In this document: in pieces, positions 43,450 to 52,801 of the stretch
How positions within the stretch are numbered: the stretch's first letter is position 1
How the letters are laid out: every line of letters begins with the position of its first letter
Assembly (NCBI RefSeq): GCF_902712915.1
Contig: NZ_CACTIA010000005.1
Coordinates: 3,202,127 to 3,266,126 of the forward strand
Reading direction: 5' to 3'
Origin: Acidiphilium sp. C61
Lineage (GTDB): Bacteria; Pseudomonadota; Alphaproteobacteria; Acetobacterales; Acetobacteraceae
DNA length: 64,000 nt
Position numbers and translations under genes: made by a program
The notes under the pieces: model-generated
Databases searched by the model: none
The model's input: only the letters and a program-made list of their open reading frames with translations
What the model was told of the DNA's origin: nothing

Positions 43450-44364
43450 ATGAGCTATCTGCAAGCATCCGGCCTGCCGGAGCGCGCCGCCGGGCTGCGC
43501 TTCCGCGAACTCGTCGAGCGCGGGCCGATCGTGCATATTCCGGGCGCGCATAACGGGCTTGCCGGGCGCCAGGCGATGCGGGCCGGGTTCGAGGCGTGTT
43601 ATCTCTCCGGGGCGGCGATGACCGCCTCGATGGGGCTGCCGGATCTCGGCATCATCACCGTCGACGAAGTGTGTTTCTTCGTCCGCCAGGTGGCGCGGGC
43701 CTCCGGCCTTCCGGTGGTCGTCGATGGCGACACCGGCTATGGCGAGGCGCTCAACGTGATGCACATGGTGCGCAGCTTCGAGGATGCCGGTGCGGGCGCC
43801 GTGCATATCGAGGACCAGCTGCTGCCGAAGAAATGCGGCCATCTGAACGACAAGAAGCTCGCCGATGCGCGCGACATGGCGGCGAAGGTGGCGGCGGCCG
43901 CCCATGCGCGCCGGAATCTCTACATCATCGCGCGCACCGATGCCGCGGCGAGCGAGGGGATGGACGGCGCGGTGGCCCGGGCGAAGATGTATGTCGAGGC
44001 CGGGGCGGATGCGATTTTCCCCGAAGCGCTCTACAGCGCCGATATGTTCCGCGAATTCGCCCGCCGGATGCCCGGCGTGCCGCTGCTCGCCAACATGACC
44101 GAGTTCGGCCGCACGCCGTTCTTCACCGCCGCCGAGTTCGAGGAAATGGGCTACCGGATGGTGATCTGGCCGGTCACCTCGCTGCGGGTTTCGGCGAAGG
44201 CGGTGGAAACTCTCTACACCGCGATCAGGCGCGATGGCGGTGCGCAGAACTGCGTCGAGGCGATGCTGACGCGCGCCGAATTGTACGAGACCATCGACTA
44301 TGCCGGGTTCGAGGCGCTGGATGCGACGATCGTCAAGACCGTCGTGCCCGAGCCGATCGGCTGA
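43450..44364 (+). CDS. prpB: 2-methylisocitrate lyase
   Basis: Cleaves 2-methylisocitrate to pyruvate and succinate. 304 residues: VVDGDTGYGEALNV, and the family-defining KKCGH motif (LLPKKCGH) with the catalytic Cys. It starts 10 bp after prpC; last step of the methylcitrate cycle in this cluster. Confidence 0.94.
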   Translation: MSYLQASGLPERAAGLRFRELVERGPIVHIPGAHNGLAGRQAMRAGFEACYLSGAAMTASMGLPDLGIITVDEVCFFVRQVARASGLPVVVDGDTGYGEALNVMHMVRSFEDAGAGAVHIEDQLLPKKCGHLNDKKLADARDMAAKVAAAAHARRNLYIIARTDAAASEGMDGAVARAKMYVEAGADAIFPEALYSADMFREFARRMPGVPLLANMTEFGRTPFFTAAEFEEMGYRMVIWPVTSLRVSAKAVETLYTAIRRDGGAQNCVEAMLTRAELYETIDYAGFEALDATIVKTVVPEPIG

Positions 44365-44391
44365 CGGAGACGCCGCTTTCGGGAGGAACCA

Positions 44392-45567
44392 ATGAACGCC
44401 ACGACGCCATCCGACGCAACGCCGCAATTCGCGCTCGATGAGGCGCAGCGCGCGATTGCCGAGATGGCGCGCGGCTTCGCCGATGAGCGGCTCGCACCGC
44501 ACGCGGTTGCCTGGGACGAGGCGAAGCATTTTCCTGTCGACGTGATCCGCGAGGGTGCCGCCCTCGGCATGGGCGGGATCTATGTGCGCGAGGAGAGCGG
44601 CGGCTCGGGGCTGACCCGGCTCGACGCGGCGTTGATCTTCGAGGCACTGGCGACCGGCTGCCCCGCGGTTTCGGCCTATATGTCGATCCACAACATGGTG
44701 GCCTGGATGGTCGACCGGTTCGGTGACGACGCGCAGCGCCGGAACCTGCTGCCGGCGCTGGTGAGCATGGAGCATCTCGCCAGCTACTGTCTGACCGAGC
44801 CGGGCGCGGGATCGGATGCGGCGGCGCTGAAGACGAAGGCGGTGCGCGATGGCGATGATTACGTGCTCGACGGCGTCAAGCAGTTCATCTCGGGTGCGGG
44901 GGCAACCGACCTTTACCTGGTGATGGCGCGCAGCGGCGGCGCCGGGCCGCGCGGGATTTCCTCCTTCTTGGTGCCGAAGGATGCCAAGGGTCTGGGCTTC
45001 GGCGCCAACGAACGGAAAATGGGCTGGAACGCGCAGCCGACCCGCCAGGTGATTTTCGAATCCTGCCGTATTCCGGCGCGCTTCCGGCTCGGCGCGGAAG
45101 GCGAGGGGTTCCGCATCGCGATGAGCGGGCTCGATGGCGGGCGGGTGAATATTGGCGCCTGTTCGCTCGGCGGCGCGCAGGCGGCGCTGGAGAAGGCGCA
45201 GCGATACATGGGCGAGCGCGAGGCATTTGGCCGGCGGCTGGAAGATTTCCAGGCGTTGCAGTTCCGGCTTGCGGATATGGCGACCGAGCTGGAGGCGGCG
45301 CGGATCTTCCTGTGGTCGGCTGCAGCTTCACTCGACCGCGGCGAGGCGGACGCGACGCGGCGCTGTGCGATGGCGAAGCGGATCGCCACCGATACCGGTT
45401 TCAACGTTGCCAACAACGCGCTGCAACTGTTCGGCGGCTACGGGTATCTCGCCGAATACGGCATCGAGAAGATCGTGCGCGATCTGCGGGTGCATCAGAT
45501 TCTGGAAGGGACGAACGAAATCATGAGACTGATCGTTGCGCGCGGCCTGGTCGGGCGGAACGCATGA
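44392..45567 (+). CDS. Acyl-CoA dehydrogenase, probably isobutyryl-CoA type
   Basis: FAD enzyme. 391 residues: CLTEPGAGSDAAALKT, DGVKQFISGAGATD, and the C-terminal LFGGYGYLAEYGIEKIVRDLR followed by EGTNEI. The catalytic Glu lies in that EGTNEI region. Followed directly by a hydroxyisobutyryl-CoA hydrolase and mmsB, so valine-pathway isobutyryl-CoA oxidation is the best guess; short-branched or other acyl-CoAs are possible. Confidence 0.87.
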   Translation: MNATTPSDATPQFALDEAQRAIAEMARGFADERLAPHAVAWDEAKHFPVDVIREGAALGMGGIYVREESGGSGLTRLDAALIFEALATGCPAVSAYMSIHNMVAWMVDRFGDDAQRRNLLPALVSMEHLASYCLTEPGAGSDAAALKTKAVRDGDDYVLDGVKQFISGAGATDLYLVMARSGGAGPRGISSFLVPKDAKGLGFGANERKMGWNAQPTRQVIFESCRIPARFRLGAEGEGFRIAMSGLDGGRVNIGACSLGGAQAALEKAQRYMGEREAFGRRLEDFQALQFRLADMATELEAARIFLWSAAASLDRGEADATRRCAMAKRIATDTGFNVANNALQLFGGYGYLAEYGIEKIVRDLRVHQILEGTNEIMRLIVARGLVGRNA

Positions 45568-46637
45568 GCGGGGAGATCACCGCGGATGTCGACATCCGGA
45601 TCGAGGGGCGGGTCGGCCGGATCAGCCTGAACCGGCCGCGGGCGCTGAACGCGCTGACGCACGACATGGAAGTGGCGATCGACGCGGCACTGCTGCGCTG
45701 GGCGGATGATCCTTCCGTCGCCTTCGTGATGGTGGACGGGCGCGGCGAGCGCGGGCTCTGCGCGGGCGGCGATATCCGCGCGCTGTACGATGCGGCGAAG
45801 AGCGGCGGCGAACGCCTCGCCTTTCCGTTCTTTGGCGACGAATACAGGATGAACGCGCATATCGCGAATTATCCGAAACCCTTCGTGGCACTGATGGACG
45901 GGATCGTGATGGGCGGCGGCGTCGGCATTTCGGCGCACGGGTCGCACCGCATCGTCACCGAGCGGACGATGCTGGCGATGCCGGAGGTCGGCATCGGCTT
46001 CGTGCCGGATGTCGGCGGCACCTTCCTGCTCGGGCGGATGCCGGGCGAGACCGGCATTCACGCGGCACTGACCGCGCACCGGATGACCGGCGCCGATGCG
46101 GTCTCGTGCGGCATCGCCGATCATTATGTGGAAAGCCGGCATCTGCCGGCGCTGACAGCGGCTCTCGCGGCGCTGGTCGATGGCGCCGATGTCGATGACT
46201 GCATCGCTGCCTTCGCGACGGCTGCGCCGGCCTCGCCGCTGCTCGCAGCGCGCACCTGGATCGACGATTGCTACAAGGCGCCGACAGCGGAGGCAATTCT
46301 CGCGGCGCTGGAGGCGCATGCCGAACCGGCGGCGCGCGAGGCAGCCGCAACGATCAGGCGGATGTCGCCGACCTCGGTGAAGCTCAGCCTGCGCCTCGTG
46401 CGTGCGGCGCGGGGCGATGCGAAGGTGGAAACCGCGATCGACCGCGAATTCCGCGTCGCGGTGCGCTGTGTCGCCGCGCATGATTTCGTCGAGGGCGTGC
46501 GGGCGCAGCTCGTCGACAAGGACCGCAATCCACGCTGGCAGCCGGCGACGCTCGAAGCGGTGGACGATGACGCGCTCGATGCATATTTCGCGCCGCTCGG
46601 CGCCGACGAGCTGGGGCTCGACGCACTAACAACCTGA
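45564..46637 (+). CDS. 3-hydroxyisobutyryl-CoA hydrolase
   Basis: Frees 3-hydroxyisobutyrate from its CoA thioester in valine breakdown. 357 residues, crotonase fold with the HIBCH-type pattern: RALNALTHDM, GLCAGGDIRALYDAAKSG, MGGGVGISAHG, and MPEVGIGFVPDVGGTFLLGRM. ATG at 45564 overlaps the dehydrogenase stop. Confidence 0.9.
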   Translation: MSGEITADVDIRIEGRVGRISLNRPRALNALTHDMEVAIDAALLRWADDPSVAFVMVDGRGERGLCAGGDIRALYDAAKSGGERLAFPFFGDEYRMNAHIANYPKPFVALMDGIVMGGGVGISAHGSHRIVTERTMLAMPEVGIGFVPDVGGTFLLGRMPGETGIHAALTAHRMTGADAVSCGIADHYVESRHLPALTAALAALVDGADVDDCIAAFATAAPASPLLAARTWIDDCYKAPTAEAILAALEAHAEPAAREAAATIRRMSPTSVKLSLRLVRAARGDAKVETAIDREFRVAVRCVAAHDFVEGVRAQLVDKDRNPRWQPATLEAVDDDALDAYFAPLGADELGLDALTT

Positions 46638-46650
46638 CAGGAGGACACGC

Positions 46651-47550
46651 ATGGCACGGATCGGATTCATCGGCCTGGGCAACATGGGCGGCCCGATGGC
46701 CGCCAATCTGGTCCGCGCGGGCCATGCTGTGCTCGGCTTCGACACCGTGCCTGCTGCGCGCGAGGCGGCGGCGGCGGCAGGTGTGACGATCGTCGAGCTT
46801 GCCGCCGATGCGGCGCGCGACGCCGATGCGGTGATCACCATGCTGCCTTCCGGCCCGATCGTACGCGCGGTCTATGAGGCGGCGGACGGCATTCTGCCGG
46901 CAGCGCGGGCCGGCACGCTGTTCATCGACTGCTCGACGATCGATGTCGATTCTGCCCGTGCCGCGCACGCGGTGGCGGCGGGGCGGGGCATGCTGTCGCT
47001 CGATGCGCCGGTCTCCGGCGGGGTGGGCGGGGCCAGCGCGGGGACGCTGACTTTCATGGCCGGCGGCAGCGCCGAGGCGTTCGAGCGCGGCGAGCCGCTG
47101 CTGGCGGCGATGGGCCGGCGCATCGTGCATTGCGGCGGGGCCGGGGCCGGGCAGGCGGCGAAAATCTGCAACAACATGATCCTCGGCATCTCAATGATCG
47201 CGGTGAGCGAGGCTTTTGCCCTGGCCGACCGGCTTGGGCTCGACCGGCAGAAACTGTTCGACGTGGCTTCCACTGCCTCGGGCCAGTGCTGGTCGCTGAC
47301 CTCCTATTGCCCGGTGCCGGGGCCGGTGCCGGCGAGCCCGGCGAACCACGAATACCGGCCGGGCTTCGCCGCAGCACTGATGCTGAAGGATCTTGGCCTC
47401 GCGATGGAGGCGTCGGCGGCGACCGGGACCGAGACCGCGCTCGGCCGCCATGCGCGCGACATCTACGCCGCCTTCGCCGAAGCCGGGCATGGCGGCGAGG
47501 ATTTTTCCGCGATCTTCCGGGCGATCTCGGCGGCGTCGAAACCCGCCTGA
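46651..47550 (+). CDS. mmsB: 3-hydroxyisobutyrate dehydrogenase
   Basis: Oxidises 3-hydroxyisobutyrate to methylmalonate semialdehyde with NAD. 299 residues: GFIGLGNMGGPMAANL, FIDCSTIDVDSARA, DAPVSGGVGGASAGTL and GQAAKICNNMILG (catalytic Lys). Follows the hydrolase, completing the valine branch to propionyl-CoA precursors; an mmsA is not in the window. Confidence 0.94.
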   Translation: MARIGFIGLGNMGGPMAANLVRAGHAVLGFDTVPAAREAAAAAGVTIVELAADAARDADAVITMLPSGPIVRAVYEAADGILPAARAGTLFIDCSTIDVDSARAAHAVAAGRGMLSLDAPVSGGVGGASAGTLTFMAGGSAEAFERGEPLLAAMGRRIVHCGGAGAGQAAKICNNMILGISMIAVSEAFALADRLGLDRQKLFDVASTASGQCWSLTSYCPVPGPVPASPANHEYRPGFAAALMLKDLGLAMEASAATGTETALGRHARDIYAAFAEAGHGGEDFSAIFRAISAASKPA

Positions 47551-47589
47551 GCGGTGCCGAGGCGCGGAACCAGAACAAAGGAAACGTCC

Positions 47590-49311
47590 ATGACCGACTT
47601 CATCGCCGCGCGGCAGTTCCTTCTCGACCACCGGACCGATCTTGCCGTCGCCTCCGCCGGATTCCGCTGGCCGGAGGCGCGGGATTTCAACTGGGCGCTC
47701 GACTGGTTCGACGCGCATCTCGCCCGCGATGCTGGCAGCGCGCAGCGCCCGGCGCTGTGGATCGCCGATCCGGCAGGCGGGGAGGACGTGCGGCTGAGCT
47801 TCGCCGAATTGTCCGCCCGCTCGAACCGGACGGCGAATTTCCTCCGCGCCCAGGGCGTGCGGCGGGGCGACCGGCTGATCCTGCTGCTCGGCAATGTCGT
47901 GCCGCTCTGGGATGTGATGCTGGCGGCGATCAAGCTCGGCGCGGTGGTGATTCCGGCAACGACCCTGCTGACGCCTGAGGAGTTGCAGGACCGGGTGGAA
48001 CGCGGAGCGGCGCGTTTCGTGGTGACGACGGCGGACCAGGCGGCGAAGTTCGACGCGGTGGCAGGCTCGTTCCAGCGGATCGCGATCGGCGGCGCGCCCG
48101 ATGGGTGGACGCCCTACGCGCCGGGGGGCGAGAGCGCCGATTTCGTGCCGGACGGGCCGACGCGGGCGGATGATCCTCTGCTGCTCTATTTCACCTCGGG
48201 TACCACGGCGAAGCCGAAACTCGTTCTGCATTCGCACTATTCCTATCCGGTCGGCAGCCTCTCGACGATGTACTGGATCGGGTTGCAGCCGGGGGATGTG
48301 CATCTGAACATTTCATCGCCGGGCTGGGCGAAGCACGCCTGGAGCAGTTTCTTCGCGCCGTGGAACGCGGGGGCGACGGTGTTCATCGTCAACCAGCCGC
48401 GCTTCGAGGCGAAGGCGCTGCTCGATACGCTGGTCCGCTGCAAGGTGACGACGCTCTGCGCGCCGCCGACGGTCTGGCGGCTGCTGATCCAGAACGATCT
48501 CGCACAATGGAAGGTAGCACTGCGCGAGTTGGCCTGCGCCGGCGAGCCGCTGAACGCCGAGATCATCGACCGGGTGCGGGCGATGTGGGGGCTGACGATC
48601 CGCGATGGCTACGGCCAGACCGAGACGACCGCGCAGATCGGCAATTCGCCGGGCCAGGCGGTGAAGCCGGGGTCGATGGGGAGGCCGCTGCCGGGCTATC
48701 GCATCGCCATTCTCGACCAGGCGAACGATTCGGTGACCGAGGGCGAGGTGGCGCTGCCGCTCGGCGCGGCGCGGCCGGCCGGGCTAATGCGCGGCTATGT
48801 CGATGCCGCAACCGGCGCGCTGCGCGGCACCGACGGCGCCTATTACCGGACCGGCGATGTCGCTCAGATCGACGCCGATGGCTATCTCACCTTTGTCGGG
48901 CGCGCGGATGACGTGTTCAAGTCGTCCGATTACCGGATCAGCCCGTTCGAGCTTGAGAGCGTGCTGATCGAGCACGCCAGCGTCGCCGAGGCGGCGGTGG
49001 TGCCGAAGCCGGACGAGATCCGCCTCTCGGTGCCGGTCGCCTATGTCGCGCTGGTGCCCGGCGCGGTGGCGGACCGGGCGACCGCGCTGTCGATCTTCCG
49101 GCATGCGCGAGCGCGGCTGGCGCCGTTCAAGCGCATCCGCGAGATCGTGTTCGTCACCGATCTGCCTAAAACGATTTCGGGGAAGATCCGGCGCGTGCAG
49201 CTGCGGCGCGGCGAGGCGGGCGGCGAGGCTGGGCTGGCGGGCGAGGTGGTGCGCTTCGCCGAGAGCGCATTTCCAGAGTTGGCCTCGGGCGAGGGCGGCG
49301 CCCAGGCATGA
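47590..49311 (+). CDS. Medium/short-chain acyl-CoA synthetase (ACSM-like)
   Basis: 573 residues. Adenylation motifs: LYFTSGTTAKPKLVLH (Gly to Ala at the usual TSGTTG), DGYGQTETT, RTGDVAQIDADGYLT, DDVFKSSDYRISPFELE and the C-terminal Lys in PKTISGKIRR. The pattern is closest to medium-chain/benzoate-type acyl-CoA synthetases. With mmsB and the acyl-CoA dehydrogenase it probably activates a branched or short-chain acid. Confidence 0.88.
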   Translation: MTDFIAARQFLLDHRTDLAVASAGFRWPEARDFNWALDWFDAHLARDAGSAQRPALWIADPAGGEDVRLSFAELSARSNRTANFLRAQGVRRGDRLILLLGNVVPLWDVMLAAIKLGAVVIPATTLLTPEELQDRVERGAARFVVTTADQAAKFDAVAGSFQRIAIGGAPDGWTPYAPGGESADFVPDGPTRADDPLLLYFTSGTTAKPKLVLHSHYSYPVGSLSTMYWIGLQPGDVHLNISSPGWAKHAWSSFFAPWNAGATVFIVNQPRFEAKALLDTLVRCKVTTLCAPPTVWRLLIQNDLAQWKVALRELACAGEPLNAEIIDRVRAMWGLTIRDGYGQTETTAQIGNSPGQAVKPGSMGRPLPGYRIAILDQANDSVTEGEVALPLGAARPAGLMRGYVDAATGALRGTDGAYYRTGDVAQIDADGYLTFVGRADDVFKSSDYRISPFELESVLIEHASVAEAAVVPKPDEIRLSVPVAYVALVPGAVADRATALSIFRHARARLAPFKRIREIVFVTDLPKTISGKIRRVQLRRGEAGGEAGLAGEVVRFAESAFPELASGEGGAQA

Positions 49312-49346
49312 TGGCACGCCGGGCAATCTGACGGGGTGGAGTAAAA

Positions 49347-50114
49347 ATGGACATTCGCGACAGGGTATTTCTGATCACCGGCGGTGGCTCCGGGCTTGGT
49401 GCGGCCGCGGCGCGTGCACTTGCCGCGCAGGGCGGGCGCGTGATGCTTGCGGATGTGGCCGAGGGGCCGGGCATGGCGCTGGCGGCGGAACTTGGAGCGG
49501 CCGCGCGGTTCGTGCGGACGGATGTGACGGATGCCGGCCAGGCGGAGGCTGCTGTCGCGACTGCGCGGGCGGCGTTTGGCGGGCTGCACGGGCTGGTGAA
49601 CTGCGCCGGAATCGTGCTGGGCGAGAAGGTGCTGGGACGCGACGGGCCGGCATCGCTCGAGCGGTTCGCACGGGTGATTTCGGTAAACCTCATCGGCACG
49701 TTCAACATTATCCGCCTCGCCGCCGCGGCGATGGCGGAAGGTGCGCCGGATGAGGGCGGCGAGCGCGGGGTGATCGTGAACACCGCCTCGATCGCGGCGT
49801 TCGACGGGCAGATCGGCCAGGCCGCCTATGCCGCCTCGAAGGCCGGGGTGGCCGGCATGACGCTGCCGCTGGCGCGGGAGTTGGCGCGCAACGGAATCCG
49901 GGTGATGACGATCGCGCCCGGCGTGTTCGAAACCCCGATGATGGCCGGCCTGCCGGACGAGGCGCAACACACCCTCGGCGCCGCCGTACCGTTTCCGCCG
50001 CGACTCGGACGGCCGTCGGAATATGCCGCGCTGGTCTGCCATATCATCGGGAACACGATGCTGAACGGTGAAACAATTCGGTTGGATGGTGCCTTGCGGA
50101 TGGCGCCGCGCTGA
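49347..50114 (+). CDS. SDR dehydrogenase, HSD10-like 3-hydroxyacyl-CoA dehydrogenase
   Basis: 255 residues: [19 protein letters not shown] site, [36 protein letters not shown] (catalytic Ser, Tyr, Lys), and GVFETPMM. Closest to 2-methyl-3-hydroxybutyryl-CoA or 3-hydroxyacyl-CoA dehydrogenase type 2, which would serve isoleucine breakdown in this cluster. Last gene before tRNA-Val. Confidence 0.87.
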   Translation: MDIRDRVFLITGGGSGLGAAAARALAAQGGRVMLADVAEGPGMALAAELGAAARFVRTDVTDAGQAEAAVATARAAFGGLHGLVNCAGIVLGEKVLGRDGPASLERFARVISVNLIGTFNIIRLAAAAMAEGAPDEGGERGVIVNTASIAAFDGQIGQAAYAASKAGVAGMTLPLARELARNGIRVMTIAPGVFETPMMAGLPDEAQHTLGAAVPFPPRLGRPSEYAALVCHIIGNTMLNGETIRLDGALRMAPR

Positions 50115-50129
50115 CCGGCTCCGACCCTC

Positions 50130-50158
50130 TTGCATCGCGGGGCGGCGGCCTGTAATAC
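50130..50158 (+). promoter_or_regulatory. Predicted sigma-70 promoter of tRNA-Val
   Basis: A TTGCAT (50130-50135) and TAATAC (50153-50158) with a 17-bp spacer lie 19 bp before the tRNA. This matches a standard sigma-70-type promoter with near-consensus -35 and -10 boxes. Seen in sequence; activity is inferred. Confidence 0.6.
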
Positions 50159-50176
50159 CCGGTGCACCGCATCGGC

Positions 50177-50251
50177 GGGCGCGTAGCTCAGCGGGAGAGC
50201 ACTGCCTTGACATGGCAGGGGTCACAGGTTCAATCCCTGTCGCGCCCACCA
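50177..50251 (+). tRNA. tRNA-Val (anticodon GAC)
   Basis: A full cloverleaf of 75 nt with CCA encoded: acceptor GGGCGCG/CGCGCCC, D-stem GCTC/GAGC, anticodon stem CTGCC/GGCAG with loop TTGACAT (anticodon GAC), T-stem ACAGG/CCTGT with TTCAATC loop. The 3' part from position 50207 (first base of the anticodon loop) is the start of the mobile element's attachment core, which restores the gene. Confidence 0.96.
50207..50250 (+). other. attL core (tRNA 3' part) of the integrated element
   Basis: The 44 bp from the anticodon loop to the tRNA end are repeated in inverted orientation at 59720-59763. The identity stops exactly at the first base of the loop (50207 versus 59763). Tyrosine integrases commonly use tRNA anticodon or T-loop sites, so this is the attachment core left by integration. 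Confidence 0.85.
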
Positions 50252-50319
50252 CTCAAATCCGCGAAATCACACTGTTTTCTCGAAGACGGCCCGGTTGTAC
50301 CTCCGGCTTTGAGGCTGTT

Positions 50320-50517
50320 CAGCGAGCACACAGCGAGCGACGCACGCCTTGTTTCCTGCGGTTCTCAGCCGATGGGAAGCGGAGCGAGCGGCGGCATCGA
50401 GGTGATGTCCGAGATGGTGGGATAGGTCTCGGGGACGGTCGTTCGAGGCGCCTCGGCTGGCACGACTCGGTCGCAGGTACCGGCGGTAGGAACCAGCCAG
50501 CGAGCAACCAGCGAGCA
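50320..50517 (+). promoter_or_regulatory. Putative integrase arm-type sites, left arm
   Basis: Two pairs of the 9-mer CAGCGAGCA (second member of the first pair ends CG): 50320-50328 and 50331-50339, then 50498-50506 and 50509-50517. Both pairs have an 11-bp step, about one helical turn. A third pair lies on the integrase side of the other core (59827-59846). This is the geometry of arm-binding sites for lambda-type integrases. Confidence 0.6.
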
Positions 50518-50598
50518 GGCGCAGCCTATAGATCACGCCGTCGTGAGGCTCGGTAGGGGCGGTTACGGACGGCAGAATGCGGCGGAACGGTCATCCCC

Positions 50599-51308
50599 AC
50601 GGTCACCCAGACCGCCTGTCGGGCGCATCCTGACCGTCTCTGGACCGCTGCGGCGAGCGTCGACCGTGGCGTCGCGACTGCCGGCACTGGGTCGCGCGCG
50701 GCACGTGGGAGGAAGGTCATCCCCACGGTCATCCAGACCGTCGGCCGAGCGCAGGAGATGATCTCGGCGCCGCTGGCGCTCTGGATCATCAAGCCGGACG
50801 CTCGCCGCTGAACGGTCCCGCGAGCCGTCCTTCGGCCGTGTCCATCGGCACGCGATGCGCACGTCGATAATCGCGAGGATGTTCGGCGCATCGGATTCCG
50901 ACATGGCGTCGCCCGAGAGGCCGGATCGATCCGAGAGATGCTCATCCACACCATCACCCAGATCGTCTTGCGGGAGCGCCTTGACCGTCTCGACACCGGT
51001 GCCGCGAGGAACCGGAGCGGCGGTGTCATGGCGCGCGAGAGCCGGCGGGAGGACGCGCGAGGTAGGGCGCGATGGTCACCCTCACGGTCGCAGGGACCGT
51101 CTTCCCGAGCGCCTGAGATCATCTCGGCGCCGCTGGCGCTCTGGATCATCGGCCCGGACGCCGCGAGATGAACGGTTCCGAGACCGTCTCCATGAGCATG
51201 CGCCGATGACCACGCCGATATTCGGCGCACCGGATTCCGTCATGTGGTCTGGCATGAGGGTTGGCGCGATCCGCGCGAGATGATCACTCCCACGGTCACC
51301 GAGACCGT
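50599..51308. repeat. ~360-bp degenerate tandem repeat with ACGGTC-N5-GACCGT dyads
   Basis: Dyads occur at 50599-50615 (one mismatch), 50725-50741, 50812-50828 (near match), 51084-51100, 51172-51187 and 51292-51308. 50725 and 51084, and 50812 and 51172, are 359-360 bp apart. The sequence ATCTCGGCGCCGCTGGCGCT and the next ten bases also recur exactly 360 bp apart (50761 and 51121). The same set is mirrored in the right arm. It could be iterons or a partition site; no gene is convincing here. Confidence 0.7.
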
Positions 51309-51478
51309 CTTCCTGAGCGCTTCCCGACGATCCCCGGATCGCGGCGCGTCACAGAGGATCGCCTGCGCGCTGTGACGGACGGTATCCGCGACCGGCTGCC
51401 GAAAGCATCGATCATGGTTGGGTGATGATCGTGTCCGTCGGCGATCACCGCTTCCTCCGGTGATCGCCTCGGGTGCCC

Positions 51479-52738
51479 CTACGCCGCCTTCTGCGGGTGA
51501 GCCTCAATGTGGACCCGCGTGTACGAGAGCGACGCGAGCCTTGCGTTCGACCATTCGCGGATGGTCTCGCCCATCGAGACAGCGTACTGCGGCGCCTGTT
51601 CTGTGGCCGCGTGACACCGATTCCTGCGTGTCTCGGCGAGATCGATGATCGCCGTGGTGGCCGTCGGTTCGTCCATGAGGTCCTCGGCGTCGTTCTCGTG
51701 GTTGACCGGGGCCTGCATCCCCGTGACCTCGAAGCACGCCAGCGGGCCGTGCATCTGTTCGAGTTGGTCACGCAGCCAATCGATGCGACCCGGCATGCAC
51801 AGCGCCTCGCGCTTCTTCTGGCGTGCGCCCCGCGCCTGATACCGGATCAGGAATGCAGACGGGGACAAATCCATATAAGTAGTAATTATAGGGGTTTGTC
51901 CCCGTGTGACCTGCGCGCGCCGCAGCGCCTTCTTCGCGGCCTCCTCGGAACAGAACAGGTCCGGATAGACACGGCAGGCGTCCGAAGGCGACAGGAGCGC
52001 CGCACCGCGCCCGAGCATCTTCTCGACGACATCCGGTGTGATCTCGCGCCACGACGTCAACGTATCCACCGAGAACGGCAGGACGACATCGTTGAGCACG
52101 AAGATGCGTGCCGGATTGTCCGCCGTTCGGTTGACGCCGCGAGCACGCCCGACCGCCTGAATCACTTCTGCGTCCGTGATCGCGCGCCGGATGCTTTCGA
52201 GTGAGGGATCGACGAAACCCTTCCGAGAAATCGGTTCGCCACGACCATCACGCATCAGGATGTAATCGACGACGTCCGTCAGCTCGGTGATCTCGGGATG
52301 CATGCCGGTCAGCGCGACCGCATGGTCACGGTGAGTATGTTGCGTCGCGAGCGGTCGGCCGATCACGAATAGACAGTCCACCACGCCGAAAGCATCGAGA
52401 CCGGCGATGGCATTGAAATGTGCCACATCGACGCCGGGGATGCCGGTGAATTCGGCTTCTGCGCCGTGATACGTGATCACCAAGCCGGTGCCGTCACCCA
52501 CCTGCAGCCGAATGAAATCCCGGATGTTACGGATGCGACGGGCGCGCCGTCTGTCCTCGGCGGTGCCCCCCTCGGTAGGAAGCACGGACGTCTTGCCAAA
52601 ACCACCTGTGAGGAGACCTTTCTTGTCGACCGTCGGGAGCACTTGCGTCACATGCTGATGCGGCGTGGCGGCGCGCAATGAGGCCGTCAGACGCATGTGC
52701 GGAAGGAAAGCCCTGACCTGATCAAGGGCCAGTGTGGC
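51479..52738 (-). pseudogene. Duplicated C-terminal half of the helicase, lacking its start
   Basis: Identical to residues 431-849 of the helicase at 55942-58491, in inverted orientation. It retains motif VI (QAVGRARGVNR) but not the Walker A, Walker B or cysteine regions. The only start is an unlikely TTG at 52747 outside the repeat. If the centre inverts, this copy would become the 3' end of an intact gene. Confidence 0.85.
51859..51905. repeat. AT-rich palindrome in helicase C-terminal coding region, left arm copy
   Basis: An 11-bp inverted repeat ACGGGGACAAA/TTTGTCCCCGT (51859-51869 and 51895-51905) flanks about 25 bp of AT-rich DNA, unlike the surrounding GC-rich gene. It mirrors 58065-58111 and falls in the coding sequence. 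A possible protein-binding or replication-start site. Confidence 0.55.
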
Positions 52739-52801
52739 GCAGGGCAACCCGATAGTCTATGTGCAGGCAGCAGTGCTACACTTTGACCCAATGGCCCCAC
52801 G

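Larger units (their letters stand above)
50252..51478. other. Gene-poor outer part of left arm
   Basis: 1.2 kb of the arm between the tRNA and the helicase fragment. It contains the integrase arm-type sites (50320-50517) and the ~360-bp tandem repeat. Open frames exist but read as low-complexity Arg/Ser-rich sequence that repeats with the DNA, so I do not call any as genes. Confidence 0.75.
50207..52738 (+). repeat. Left arm of 2532-bp inverted repeat
   Basis: Reverse complement of 57232-59763; paired positions always sum to 109970, so there is no net insertion or deletion, and every stretch compared is identical. Outwards to inwards it holds the tRNA 3' part, paired 9-bp integrase sites, about 1.2 kb of non-coding repetitive DNA and a copy of the helicase C-terminal half. 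The sequence diverges at 52739. Confidence 0.95.

Noticed and set aside
50526..51230. Long open frames in the arms such as a 234-codon minus frame (and the mirror at 58740-59444)
   Set aside because: The translations are Arg/Ser-rich, repeat with the 360-bp DNA unit and have no domain-like pattern; they follow from the repetitive GC-rich DNA.
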